NCBI GenBank assembly: GCA_002430125.1
Contig: DJBQ01000134.1
Span: forward strand, 3,124-27,538
DNA: 24,415 bases
Origin: Rhodobacterales bacterium UBA5972
GTDB taxonomy: Bacteria > Pseudomonadota > Alphaproteobacteria > Rhodobacterales > Rhodobacteraceae
Direction of reading: 5' to 3'
Shown one piece after another: positions 1-7,891 of this stretch. How positions within the stretch are numbered: position 1 is the stretch's first letter; each line of letters opens with the position of its first letter. A program made the position numbers and the translations under genes. The notes beneath the pieces are model-generated. The model had not been told where the DNA came from. It was given only the letters and a program-made list of their open reading frames with translations, and did no database searches.

Positions 1-34
1 GCGCGGATGTCGATGTTGCTGTATTCTTTGTCAT
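1..34 (-). CDS. 5' end of an unidentified gene, running off the left edge
   Basis: Only the first 11 codons are inside the window, reading MTKNTATSTSA from an ATG at 34-32. A good ribosome binding site (AAAGGAG, 49-43 on the minus strand) lies 8 bases upstream of this ATG, which is the main reason to call a gene. A TAGAAT hexamer (115-110, minus strand) in front of it could be a -10 box, but no convincing -35 accompanies it. The gene lies downstream of the MarR regulator on the same strand, separated by about 210 bases, so it may be a target of that regulator. Nothing can be said about its function from 11 residues. Confidence 0.55.
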   Translation of the reverse strand, partial: MTKNTATSTSA

Positions 35-49
35 GGCGTGATCTCCTTT

Positions 50-65
50 GGCGGTTCCAGCCGCC
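50..65 (-). other. Small hairpin just upstream of the ribosome binding site
   Basis: GGCGG (50-54) and CCGCC (61-65) can pair around a 6-base loop. In the transcript of the edge gene this hairpin ends directly next to the AAAGGAG ribosome binding site. A 5-pair GC stem in that position could influence ribosome access, but it is short enough to occur by chance. Confidence 0.25.
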
Positions 66-243
66 GGTTGGGTGGTTTTGATGCACCCGGAGATTACGCC
101 GTCCTTCAAATTCTACCAAACTCGCGACACTACCAACGCGGGTTAGCTGGAGGCGTTAGCGCGCGTGTTTTTAGTGACGCTCGGAATTGCATGGCCGCTT
201 TTCTGGACATCCAAAGCAGTGGTGCTCGGCCAAACGCAGACAG

Positions 244-747
244 TTACGGTTCGTCATTTTGAATGGCGGTATTTGCAAAACTTCGAACGCCGTCAAGGGC
301 TCGGATCATTGCAGCGATGTCGCTGACGCCGACTTCGCGTTCAATTCGCGCGCTCAGATCTATTGCAATTGGCCAAATCTGGTCGATCATGGCGTGACCT
401 TCCACCGTCACCGTCAGACGCATCCGGCGGCTATCATCCGCATCCGGAAAGCGCCGGATCAAGTTGCGTTCTTCGAGCGCTTTAGTAACCCGACTGGCAT
501 GGGAAGGATCAACAGTGGAAATCCGCGAAAGTTCTCGCAGATGGCAATTGCCGAGTTTGGCCAGATTCAACAGAACCCGCCATTCCTGCAGGCTCAGATT
601 GTTTGGCCGCAAGGCTTCGCGCTGAAACAGCACAGATAACCGGGCCGCCGTTCGAGTGATTCTTACGTTCAGAAACGCCCCCATATCTAGGTCATCGCGA
701 CCGCGGCCAACAGGGTAACCTAAAGAATCCACCTTATGCATGGCCAT
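244..747 (-). CDS. MarR-family transcriptional regulator
   Basis: A 167-residue winged-helix DNA-binding protein. An N-terminal dimerisation helix (about residues 22-45) is followed by the helix-turn-helix core (about 51-99, including LSLQEWRVL, LRELSR and SHASRVTKALEERNLIRR). The MarR wing signature DDSRRMRL is at 104-111, and a C-terminal dimerisation helix follows. MarR proteins usually act as dimeric repressors released by a small ligand. The reading frame stays open to a GTG at 819, but that extension is rich in Cys and unlike the family, so I start at the ATG at 747; the next in-frame ATG (741) is equally possible, and neither has a clear ribosome binding site. It is divergent from the TAXI TRAP operon and may control it, itself, or the edge gene. 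No ligand can be predicted. Confidence 0.88.
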   Translation of the reverse strand: MAMHKVDSLGYPVGRGRDDLDMGAFLNVRITRTAARLSVLFQREALRPNNLSLQEWRVLLNLAKLGNCHLRELSRISTVDPSHASRVTKALEERNLIRRFPDADDSRRMRLTVTVEGHAMIDQIWPIAIDLSARIEREVGVSDIAAMIRALDGVRSFANTAIQNDEP

Positions 748-768
748 ATCCAAGCTGGAAAATGACCT

Positions 769-776
769 TTGCGCAA
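769..776. promoter_or_regulatory. TTGCGCAA palindrome, candidate regulator site
   Basis: A perfect 8-base palindrome sits in the 124-base divergent region between the marR-like gene and the TAXI binding protein. MarR-family operators are typically short palindromes close to their own promoter, so this is a reasonable candidate. No clear -35/-10 pair could be fixed around it, and an 8-base palindrome may be chance. Confidence 0.25.
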
Positions 777-871
777 GATTTATGTGGCACAAGCAACAAT
801 AATTCTTGATTTCTACCACAAATTACTCATCCATAGAAACTCGGACCTCCCGTTCAAGGAGGATGTTCGCG

Positions 872-1945
872 ATGTCACTGGGAGGACACATGACAAGACT
901 TTTTTCATTCACCGCTTTTGCGGCTGCTGCATCTTTGACGGCAACCGCCGTTGTCGCGCAGGTTAACTTGACTGCAGAAACTGTAACACCGGGCGGTTCG
1001 GCCTATCTGGCCCCGTCGCATTTGACAGAAGTTGCCGCCGCCAAAGGCATTGCCAACATTCAGCTTGCAGATGGTCAGACGCTGACCAATTCGGTGCAGA
1101 ACGTGGCTGAAGGCAAAACCGATATCGCAACCACACCGTTCATTTTGCCGTTTCTGATGAGCCGGGGCGTTGGCCCCTACGCGTCGCTTGGTAAAGAAAA
1201 GGGTGCTGAACTGGCGAGCAATATGCGGGTACTATACTCGTTCTCGCTGGGTGCATTTTTCATGTATGCCTTCGACAGCAAAGGCGTCGACGGTTGGCAG
1301 GATTTGAAAGGCCGTAAGGTCTTCAACGGCCCACCCCGCGGGGCTGCATTGAACAACTCGCGCAGCATTGTGCAAATTATTACCGGCTTAAAAGACGGCG
1401 AAGGCTATGAGGGGGTTCAGGCAAACTGGGGTCAGGCAACCTCCACCATCAATGACGGTACAGTCGATGCAGTCGTTCTGCCCGAACTTTTCCCCAGCGG
1501 ACGGATCGTTGAACTGGGTGCTGCGGGCAATCTGACAGCATGGTCGATCCCCAAGGATGTGTTCGAAAGCGAACCGATGCAGAAATACATGAGCTCTCCG
1601 GGCAATGCGCCGTGGCTCATGACTGTTGCGGCTGCCAAGGCAGGATTGGGCGAAAACTGGACCGTGGTTTCAGAAGATGACACGTTCCGCGGCATGTCCA
1701 CGGTTGGTGGCGATACCGTGAATAAGAACATGGACGAAGAACTGGTCTATAAATTGGTCAAAGCCCATATCGATACGTTGGATCAGTTGAAGGCCAAAGC
1801 ACCGTTTGCTTCTACCGTTGGCTTTGGCGTTGTGTCTGGTCCATCGGCCGGTATGTGTGGTGCTAACCCGCTGAAATTCCACAAGGGTGCCGTAAGGGCC
1901 TGGGAAGAAGCTGGCTATAAGATCGACGATTGCGCGAAGGAATAA
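872..1945 (+). CDS. TAXI-family TRAP transporter substrate-binding protein
   Basis: A periplasmic binding protein of 357 residues that delivers a solute to the TRAP permease encoded next. The N-terminus is a signal peptide (basic Arg near residue 9, an Ala-rich core, and a likely cut after the VVAQ near residue 30). The mature part matches the TAXI/NMT1-like fold, with a GGSAY segment early, the TDIATTPF region and ISEDD-like WTVVSEDD late. Two cysteines near the C-terminus (C329 and C354) could form a disulfide. The start at 872 is chosen because AAGGAGG (857-863) lies 8 bases upstream; an ATG at 890 with GGAGG only 4 bases away is an alternative and keeps the signal peptide. The ligand is unknown. 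It is separated from the permease gene by a stem-loop. Confidence 0.88.
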   Translation: MSLGGHMTRLFSFTAFAAAASLTATAVVAQVNLTAETVTPGGSAYLAPSHLTEVAAAKGIANIQLADGQTLTNSVQNVAEGKTDIATTPFILPFLMSRGVGPYASLGKEKGAELASNMRVLYSFSLGAFFMYAFDSKGVDGWQDLKGRKVFNGPPRGAALNNSRSIVQIITGLKDGEGYEGVQANWGQATSTINDGTVDAVVLPELFPSGRIVELGAAGNLTAWSIPKDVFESEPMQKYMSSPGNAPWLMTVAAAKAGLGENWTVVSEDDTFRGMSTVGGDTVNKNMDEELVYKLVKAHIDTLDQLKAKAPFASTVGFGVVSGPSAGMCGANPLKFHKGAVRAWEEAGYKIDDCAKE

Positions 1946-1963
1946 TCCTTCACTGACAAAGCA

Positions 1964-1999
1964 AAGGCCGGACGGTGTTCAAAAACGCTGCCCGGCCTT
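1964..1999 (+). other. Stem-loop between binding-protein and permease genes
   Basis: AAGGCCGG (1964-1971) and CCGGCCTT (1992-1999) form a perfect 8-pair stem with a 20-base loop. No run of T follows, so it is not a classical intrinsic terminator. It could protect the 3' end of the binding-protein message or dampen transcription into the permease gene. Confidence 0.55.
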
Positions 2000-2030
2000 C
2001 CTATGATCGCTTCAGCCTCAGGAAAAAGTC

Positions 2031-4376
2031 ATGTCAGAATCCTCTGCAGTACCGACAACACAAAATTCCGCTGTAGAGCGCGTCATATATGCCATGGCGC
2101 TTATTTTCGTGGTGGTCGGTGCGGTCAACAGCATGCCCAGCATCCCCGGATGGGACGAGATGATCCGCAGCCTTGTTGGCGACGACAAGTTCCCGGTGCG
2201 GCGTTTTCCGACCGAATGGTTTTATCCTGCGGTTTTCGCCTGGATGATGATCATTGTAGCGCTGAAGCATTCCATGTGGCGCGATTGGTCGAATGGTTCG
2301 CCCAAAAAGCGCTATCTTGGCCTGTTCATGGATGTGGCCCTTGTGGTTTCTGCACTGGCAATCTCGTTGACATATCTAATTGAAATTGAATCGATCTGTC
2401 TGATTGACCGTTTTACCGGCGACCGCGCGGCCCTGATGGCCACAGCCCTGAAAGACGGCATCCAGTTTGCACTTGATTATGGCCTGCCGGTGCCAGACAG
2501 CGTTGATGATCCGAATTGCGTGAACACGACCGGCACTTGGCTGGTTTTGATCATGGGTATGTCGATGCTTGTCTTCCTGGGCTATAATATCAAAGTCTGG
2601 GGTCTGCCCTTGGTTTTGATCTCGCTGGCAATCGCGCTTTACACCATCGTGACGGCGCTGGTCTGGTATTATCACGGCCCCGAAGACATCAACAAATATC
2701 TGATGACCAAGCTTGGCGGCGAGCCGCGATTGTTAAGTGATGGGCTGCCAAACGTGCATGACGCGCTGGTGAACAACGCGGCCGGCCTGTTGGGGCGGTT
2801 CATCAATGTGATCCTTAATCTGGTATTCCCCTACATCATTCTGGGTGCGTTGTTTGGCAGTTCTGCTGGTGGCCAATCACTGATCAAGATCGCTTTTCTA
2901 TCAACCCGCAAATTGCGCGGCGGACCGGCACATGCCGCGATTGTTTCGTCAGCCCTGTTTGGCACCATCACTGGCGGCCCGGTGGTGAACGTTCTGTCAA
3001 CTGGCGTGCTGACTATTCCGATGATGGTCAAACGTGGCTTTTCCAAAGTGTTTGCCGGTGGGATTGAAGCTGCGGCCTCGTCTGGTGGTTCGATCATGCC
3101 GCCGGTGATGGGGGTTGCTGCCTTTATTTTGTCAGCCCTGACCGCTGTACCTTATCGCGAGATCATCATTGCCGCGACAATTCCTGCGCTCGCATATTTT
3201 TTATGCCTGTTCCTGTCTGTTGTGTTCCAATCGCGCAAACAAGGGATCGAGGCGATTGGTGCCGCCACTGAAGAAATGCGTCTTACACGCGACGACAAAA
3301 TCAATTTGTTGCAGATTTTTGCGCCAATACTTTTGATTCTGGTCCTGCTGTTGACCCCGAAAGACAGTATCGGCTGCGGGCCGCTCGGTTTGGTGTTCGG
3401 CATTGAAACCGTAATCTCGAATGGCAACTGCCGCGCCACCGATCTGCCTTGGCTGTTCGAGTTGTTCCAGAACGCTGCCGGTGACGCCAGTGCCGCTGGC
3501 TGGTGGTCGTCTTTTCTGGTGATCTGCCTGCTGTTCCTTGACAAAAAGGTTCGCGCACAACCGCGCCGGATCGTTGACGCGCTTTCGTCAGCCGGCGTCA
3601 CCATCTCGGCGCTTTATCTGATGTTCCTGGCTGTTACGGTGATTGACGTTTGCCTGAACTTTACCGGTCTGGCCAAGTTCGTCGCAATTGATATCCTTGG
3701 TGTCTTGATGTCATTTGATTTGGGTGGCAGTGGATCGGTTTGGTTTCAGTTCCTGGCACTTTTCGTCACCATGGCACTGGCTGTTTTGCTGGGCATGGGG
3801 ATGCCGGCTGTACCGGCTTATATCAACGTCGCCCTGTTGATGGGGCCAATGCTGGTCGGGCTTGGGATTGCCACGTTTACTGCCCACATGTTCATCTTTT
3901 ATTTCGCAGTCGCCTCGGCGATTACGCCGCCGGTGGCGCTGGCGGCATTCGCGGCCTCGACGATAACCAAAGCCGATCCAATGGCTACTGGCTTTTCGGC
4001 GGTGCGCTCGGGGATTGTGATGTTCATCATCCCGTTCGTCTTTGCGATGTATCCCGAATTGTTGTTGATCGAAGCTGCCGTTCAAGACCCGACGATGACC
4101 GGTCCCGGCCATTTCTTGGCCGGTTATGACGGGCTGGTCCATTGGGGCCCGCTAAGCTTTCTGTTGGCACGGTTAGTTTTGTCACTGTACTTGATAGCCA
4201 GCGCGCTTGCACAATATGACTTCGCAAAACTGCCCTTGTGGGAAGTCGCCTTGCGCCTGATTTTCGCGGGGATCATCATGCACGGAAATCCCGCAATATA
4301 CGGACCGGCGATTGTTATTGCCCTGCTGTGGATTGCCTTTCAGTTCATGAAATCAAAGCGATTACAAAATGCGTGA
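2031..4376 (+). CDS. TRAP transporter fused permease (4TM/12TM type)
   Basis: A 781-residue inner-membrane protein in which the small (DctQ-like) and large (DctM-like) TRAP permease domains are fused, as is usual for TAXI-type systems. Many hydrophobic segments are visible. The large-domain core includes the GGPVVNVLSTG and SSGGSIMPPVMG region (about residues 320-365) and the late MGMPAVPAYI and ITPPVALAAF segments. It imports an unknown solute, presumably using the sodium gradient as TRAP systems do. Two hydrophilic loops each hold a pair of cysteines (C123/C163 and C449/C467), which could be extracytoplasmic disulfides. AGGAAA lies before the ATG. The gene follows the TAXI binding protein and is followed by the GMC oxidoreductase 77 bases later. 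Confidence 0.92.
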   Translation: MSESSAVPTTQNSAVERVIYAMALIFVVVGAVNSMPSIPGWDEMIRSLVGDDKFPVRRFPTEWFYPAVFAWMMIIVALKHSMWRDWSNGSPKKRYLGLFMDVALVVSALAISLTYLIEIESICLIDRFTGDRAALMATALKDGIQFALDYGLPVPDSVDDPNCVNTTGTWLVLIMGMSMLVFLGYNIKVWGLPLVLISLAIALYTIVTALVWYYHGPEDINKYLMTKLGGEPRLLSDGLPNVHDALVNNAAGLLGRFINVILNLVFPYIILGALFGSSAGGQSLIKIAFLSTRKLRGGPAHAAIVSSALFGTITGGPVVNVLSTGVLTIPMMVKRGFSKVFAGGIEAAASSGGSIMPPVMGVAAFILSALTAVPYREIIIAATIPALAYFLCLFLSVVFQSRKQGIEAIGAATEEMRLTRDDKINLLQIFAPILLILVLLLTPKDSIGCGPLGLVFGIETVISNGNCRATDLPWLFELFQNAAGDASAAGWWSSFLVICLLFLDKKVRAQPRRIVDALSSAGVTISALYLMFLAVTVIDVCLNFTGLAKFVAIDILGVLMSFDLGGSGSVWFQFLALFVTMALAVLLGMGMPAVPAYINVALLMGPMLVGLGIATFTAHMFIFYFAVASAITPPVALAAFAASTITKADPMATGFSAVRSGIVMFIIPFVFAMYPELLLIEAAVQDPTMTGPGHFLAGYDGLVHWGPLSFLLARLVLSLYLIASALAQYDFAKLPLWEVALRLIFAGIIMHGNPAIYGPAIVIALLWIAFQFMKSKRLQNA

Positions 4377-4453
4377 CAGCAACCGCCACCAATAAACCTT
4401 TCTGCGATTGCCTCAGCGGTTTGATTTGCTAATGTCTGTCGCAAGAGGTGGGC

Positions 4454-6040
4454 ATGGCGGAATACGATTATATCATTATAGGAGCTGGCAGTGCGGGTTG
4501 TTTGCTGGCCAATCGCCTAAGTGCAAAGCATCGGGTTTTGCTGCTCGAGGCCGGTGGACGTGACAACTATCACTGGATCCACATCCCCATCGGATATCTT
4601 TACTGCATCAACAATCCCAGAACCGATTGGATGTACCGCACCCAACCCGAGGCGGGCCTGAACGGCCGCAGCCTGATCTATCCGCGTGGTAGGGTTCTGG
4701 GCGGTTGTTCATCTATCAACGGCATGTTGTACTTGCGTGGACAATCGGCGGATTACGACCAGTGGCGGCAAATGGGCAATCCCGGCTGGGGCTGGGATGA
4801 TGTCCTGCCCTATTTTCTGAAGCACGAAGATTATGTTGACGGGCCTGACGATCTGCACGCAACCGGCGGCGAATGGAAAGTTGCCAACCAACGCTTGCAC
4901 TGGCAGATTTTGGACGATTGGCTTGAGGCGGCGCATCAGGCGGGTCTGCCCAAGACCGATGATTTCAATCGTGGTGACAACGAAGGTGTCGGATATTTCA
5001 AGGTAAACCAACATAATGGCTGGCGCTGGAACACCGCAAAGGCGTTCCTGCGAACGGCAGGTGATCGTCTGGATACCCAAACCCATGCCCAGGTCGACCG
5101 GCTTGTCATTGCGGATGGGCGTGTTACAGGCGTTTCCTATTGGCAAAATGGCACGCAGAAACAGGCGCACGCGCGGGCCGAAGTTATTTTGTCTGCAGGC
5201 GCAATCGGCTCGCCACAGATATTGCAACTTTCCGGTATTGGACCCGGCGCGTTGTTACAGAAAAACGGACTTAACGTCGCCGTAGAAGCTCCTGAAATTG
5301 GACGAAACCTTCAGGATCATCTGCAAATTCGCTGCGCCTATCGGGTCAACGATGCCACAACCCTGAATACCTTGTCAGCGTCGTTGCTGGGCAAGGCGAA
5401 AATCGCGCTGGAATATGCCATGAAGCGCACGGGGCCATTATCCATGTCCCCCAGCCAACTTGGCGCTTTCGCCCGATCACGACCCGATCTGGCAACCCCT
5501 GATCTTGAATATCATGTGCAACCTCTGTCGCTTGAGGCCTTTGGCGGCGACCTTGATCCGTTTGATGCGATAACTGCCTCGGTATGTAACCTTCGGCCGG
5601 AGAGTCGCGGAACGGTTGAAATCACCTCGCCGGATCATCTGAAACACCCGGAAATCAGACCCAACTATCTGGCAACAGAGAACGACCGGCTTGTGGCGGC
5701 GCAATCAATCAGATTGACCCGACAGATTATGGAGCAACCTGCCCTCGCCCGTTACGACCCGCGGGAATTCAAGCCCGGTCCGATGATTGTCAGCGATGCT
5801 GATCTGGCGGTCGCCGCCGGTACAATTGGCACAACGATATTCCATCCGGTCGGAACTGTGCGAATGGGCAATGACGCGCGCGCGCCCTTATCGCCAGACC
5901 TGAAAGTCAAGGGGATTGAGGGGCTCAGGGTTGTTGATGCCAGCGTGATGCCACGAATTACCTCGGGCAACACCAATGCGCCGACAATGATGATTGCCGA
6001 AAAGGCCGCCGATATGATACTGAATGGCACAAACAAATAG
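4454..6040 (+). CDS. GMC-family FAD-dependent oxidoreductase (choline dehydrogenase-like)
   Basis: A 528-residue flavoprotein of the glucose-methanol-choline family, which oxidises an alcohol group to an aldehyde or ketone. Seen: the FAD dinucleotide-binding motif GAGSAG at residues 10-15; family signature 1 (YPRGRVLGGCSSINGMLYLRG, 76-96); signature 2 (SAGAIGSPQ onward, 247-264); the catalytic histidine region FHPVGT (H464); and GNTNAP near the C-terminus, whose N508 is the likely partner of that histidine. There is no signal peptide, so it acts in the cytoplasm. The frame opens at a GTG (4448), but the ATG at 4454 with AGAGG 5 bases upstream fits family N-termini better. A weak promoter (TTGCCT 4408-4413, 16 bases, TAATGT 4430-4435) may precede it. 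Lying between two TRAP systems, it may oxidise an imported solute; the substrate cannot be assigned. Confidence 0.9.
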   Translation: MAEYDYIIIGAGSAGCLLANRLSAKHRVLLLEAGGRDNYHWIHIPIGYLYCINNPRTDWMYRTQPEAGLNGRSLIYPRGRVLGGCSSINGMLYLRGQSADYDQWRQMGNPGWGWDDVLPYFLKHEDYVDGPDDLHATGGEWKVANQRLHWQILDDWLEAAHQAGLPKTDDFNRGDNEGVGYFKVNQHNGWRWNTAKAFLRTAGDRLDTQTHAQVDRLVIADGRVTGVSYWQNGTQKQAHARAEVILSAGAIGSPQILQLSGIGPGALLQKNGLNVAVEAPEIGRNLQDHLQIRCAYRVNDATTLNTLSASLLGKAKIALEYAMKRTGPLSMSPSQLGAFARSRPDLATPDLEYHVQPLSLEAFGGDLDPFDAITASVCNLRPESRGTVEITSPDHLKHPEIRPNYLATENDRLVAAQSIRLTRQIMEQPALARYDPREFKPGPMIVSDADLAVAAGTIGTTIFHPVGTVRMGNDARAPLSPDLKVKGIEGLRVVDASVMPRITSGNTNAPTMMIAEKAADMILNGTNK

Positions 6041-6199
6041 CCGCGCAAACATAGCAGTTTTATTTGGATAAAGACGACCGCATGCACCGCTTTCTGCCAT
6101 TTCGGTAAAATAATTGAACCAAACTGTTCCATTCGCGCGATCAGCCGTTAAGGTAAGTGATCTAATTGCAAAGAATCATAACAACACTGGGAGAATATC

Positions 6200-7207
6200 A
6201 TGATTAATTGGAAAACCGTGGCCCTCGCGGCCACCGCAACCGTTTTTGCCAGCGAGGCAATGGCGGTGGAATGGAATGTCTCACTGTGGGGCAAACGCCG
6301 CGCCTTTACCGAACATGTTGAAAAACTGGCCGAACTTGTCAGCGCGAAGACCAACGGCGAGTTCACCCTGAATATTTCCTATGGCGGCCTCAGCAAGAAC
6401 ACCGAAAACCTTGATGGTATTTCTATTGGTGCCTTTGAAATGGCGCAGTTTTGTGCTGGATATCACCGTGACAAGAACCCGACCATCACGGTTCTGGAAC
6501 TGCCATTTATGGGTGTCAGTACATTGGAGGAAGAAGTGGCTGTCAGCCACGCGGTCTATGCGCATCCAGCCACAGTTTCCGATCTGGCGCGCTGGAACGC
6601 CAAGCTGCTGATGACCTCGCCACAGCCGCAATACAATATCGTTGGGATTGGCGAGCCCCGCGATACTCTGGCCAAATTTGACGGCATGCGGGTGCGCGCA
6701 ACCGGCGGGATTGGTCAGGCTTTCAAAGCTGTCGGCGGCGTACCAACTTCGGTTACTGCAACCGAAGCCTATAACGCCATGGAAAGCGGTGTTGTTGATA
6801 CGGTTGCTTTTGCCCCGCACGCGCATTTTGCGTTTCGAACCATTGATATAGCCAAGTGGTGGACTTCAAACCTTAATCCCGGAACAGTCAATTGCCCGGT
6901 TGTGGTAAATATTGAAGCCTACGACGCACTTTCGGCTGAACATCGGGCGGCTTTGGACGGCTCGGTTGACGAGTCGATCGCCTATTACATAGAAAACTAT
7001 GGTAAACTTATGGCGAAATGGGAGGCTGTTCTTGCCGAAAAAGGTGTCACAAAAGTTGTCATTGCCGATGAGGAAATTGCCAAGTTTCGCGCAATCGCAG
7101 CCGACCCGGTGCGGGATAAATGGATTGCCGACATGACAGCACAGGGCGTTCCTGCACAGGAACTTTATGATCTGGTCATGGCCACCCTTGTTGACATGCG
7201 CAAGTAA
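6200..7207 (+). CDS. DctP-type TRAP transporter substrate-binding protein
   Basis: A 335-residue periplasmic binding protein of the DctP family. The signal peptide ends in an AMA cleavage motif (cut after about residue 22), and the mature protein starts VEWNVSLWG. The region FDGMRVRATGG (about 160-169) contains the conserved arginine segment (R164 or R166) that in this family binds a substrate carboxylate, so an organic acid is the likely ligand type. Later SGVVDTVAF and the NPGTVNCPVVVN segment also match the family. GGGAGA precedes the ATG. The upstream 159 bases (6041-6199) hold no gene and probably hold the promoter, though no convincing -35/-10 pair was found. The two membrane subunits follow after a strong stem-loop. 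Confidence 0.9.
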   Translation: MINWKTVALAATATVFASEAMAVEWNVSLWGKRRAFTEHVEKLAELVSAKTNGEFTLNISYGGLSKNTENLDGISIGAFEMAQFCAGYHRDKNPTITVLELPFMGVSTLEEEVAVSHAVYAHPATVSDLARWNAKLLMTSPQPQYNIVGIGEPRDTLAKFDGMRVRATGGIGQAFKAVGGVPTSVTATEAYNAMESGVVDTVAFAPHAHFAFRTIDIAKWWTSNLNPGTVNCPVVVNIEAYDALSAEHRAALDGSVDESIAYYIENYGKLMAKWEAVLAEKGVTKVVIADEEIAKFRAIAADPVRDKWIADMTAQGVPAQELYDLVMATLVDMRK

Positions 7208-7212
7208 CGTTC

Positions 7213-7249
7213 AAAAGCCGCCCGTGCAAAGATTTGCGGGCGGCTTTTT
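7213..7249 (+). terminator. Intrinsic terminator-like hairpin between dctP-like and dctQ-like genes
   Basis: AAAAGCCGCCCG (7213-7224) pairs perfectly with CGGGCGGCTTTT (7237-7248), and the T run continues to 7249. An inner GCAAA/TTTGC pairing can extend the structure. It has all the parts of a Rho-independent terminator, yet lies inside a TRAP operon 15 bases before the next start. The likely role is partial termination, so that the binding protein is made in excess over the permease. Confidence 0.8.
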
Positions 7250-7264
7250 CATTTGGGAACTAAA

Positions 7265-7891
7265 ATGTCAGCATCAAATGTTAAAACCAACGGTACGACC
7301 CTGTCAAAACTCGATCAGGCTTTGTTTCGTGTCGAAAGCGCCCTTAACCTGACCGCAGGTATCATGGTGCTCGGACTTGTCTGCCTTGCGGTAACCCACG
7401 TCTTGTCACGTAAATTGCTGAATGCCCCTTTACCCGGTTTCGTTGATTGGGTGGGGCAGTTCATGGCTGTTTTTGCGTTTCTTGGCATCGCTTACACACA
7501 ACGGCTTGGCGGACATATTCGTATGGATATGTTGGTTGGCAGGCTGAAGGGGCGCACACTTTGGCTGACTGAAACAGTTTCAAGCTTCGTGATCCTTTTG
7601 CTGGTTTCAGCCTTGGTTTACGGCACATTTTACCATTTCAATCGCAGCTTTGATTTTGGTTCCCCACTTTGGAGCCGCGACAGTTCGATTGATATCGCCC
7701 TGCCCCTGTGGCCTGCAAAACTGATCGTTACGCTGTCACTCGTGCTGCTTTGGGTTCGGCTGGTGTTGCAGGTCTGGGCTTTTGGCCGGGCGTTTCGTGA
7801 AGGTGCTGTTGAACCTATAGGTGTTCCGTTGATCGAAGATGCTGCACAACTTGCCGCCCACGAAGCCGAAGTTTTGAGGGCAATAGGATGA
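7265..7891 (+). CDS. TRAP transporter small permease subunit (DctQ-type)
   Basis: A 208-residue membrane protein with about four hydrophobic segments (LTAGIMVLGLVCLAV, VGQFMAVFAFLGIAY, VSSFVILLLVSALVY and LIVTLSLVLLWVRLV). Features of the family are the FVDWVGQFMAVFAFLG segment and the following RLGGHIRMDMLV, the usual DctQ region after the second membrane span. It pairs with the large permease, whose gene overlaps its stop codon by 4 bases (ATGA). The start is the ATG at 7265 with GGGA 7 bases upstream; an in-frame TTG at 7253 lies inside the spacer after the terminator and is less likely. Confidence 0.9.
   Translation: MSASNVKTNGTTLSKLDQALFRVESALNLTAGIMVLGLVCLAVTHVLSRKLLNAPLPGFVDWVGQFMAVFAFLGIAYTQRLGGHIRMDMLVGRLKGRTLWLTETVSSFVILLLVSALVYGTFYHFNRSFDFGSPLWSRDSSIDIALPLWPAKLIVTLSLVLLWVRLVLQVWAFGRAFREGAVEPIGVPLIEDAAQLAAHEAEVLRAIG

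Noticed and set aside
187..639. Open frame of 150 codons on the plus strand
   Set aside because: Antisense to the MarR-like gene, whose helix-turn-helix and wing are unmistakable.
4381..4421. Inverted repeat AACCGC/GCGGTT between the TAXI permease and the GMC gene
   Set aside because: Only six pairs with a 29-base loop and no T run; too weak to call a terminator.
6158..6178. TGAT-N13-ATCA inverted repeat upstream of the DctP-type gene
   Set aside because: Half-sites are only 4 bases and no promoter elements could be placed around it.
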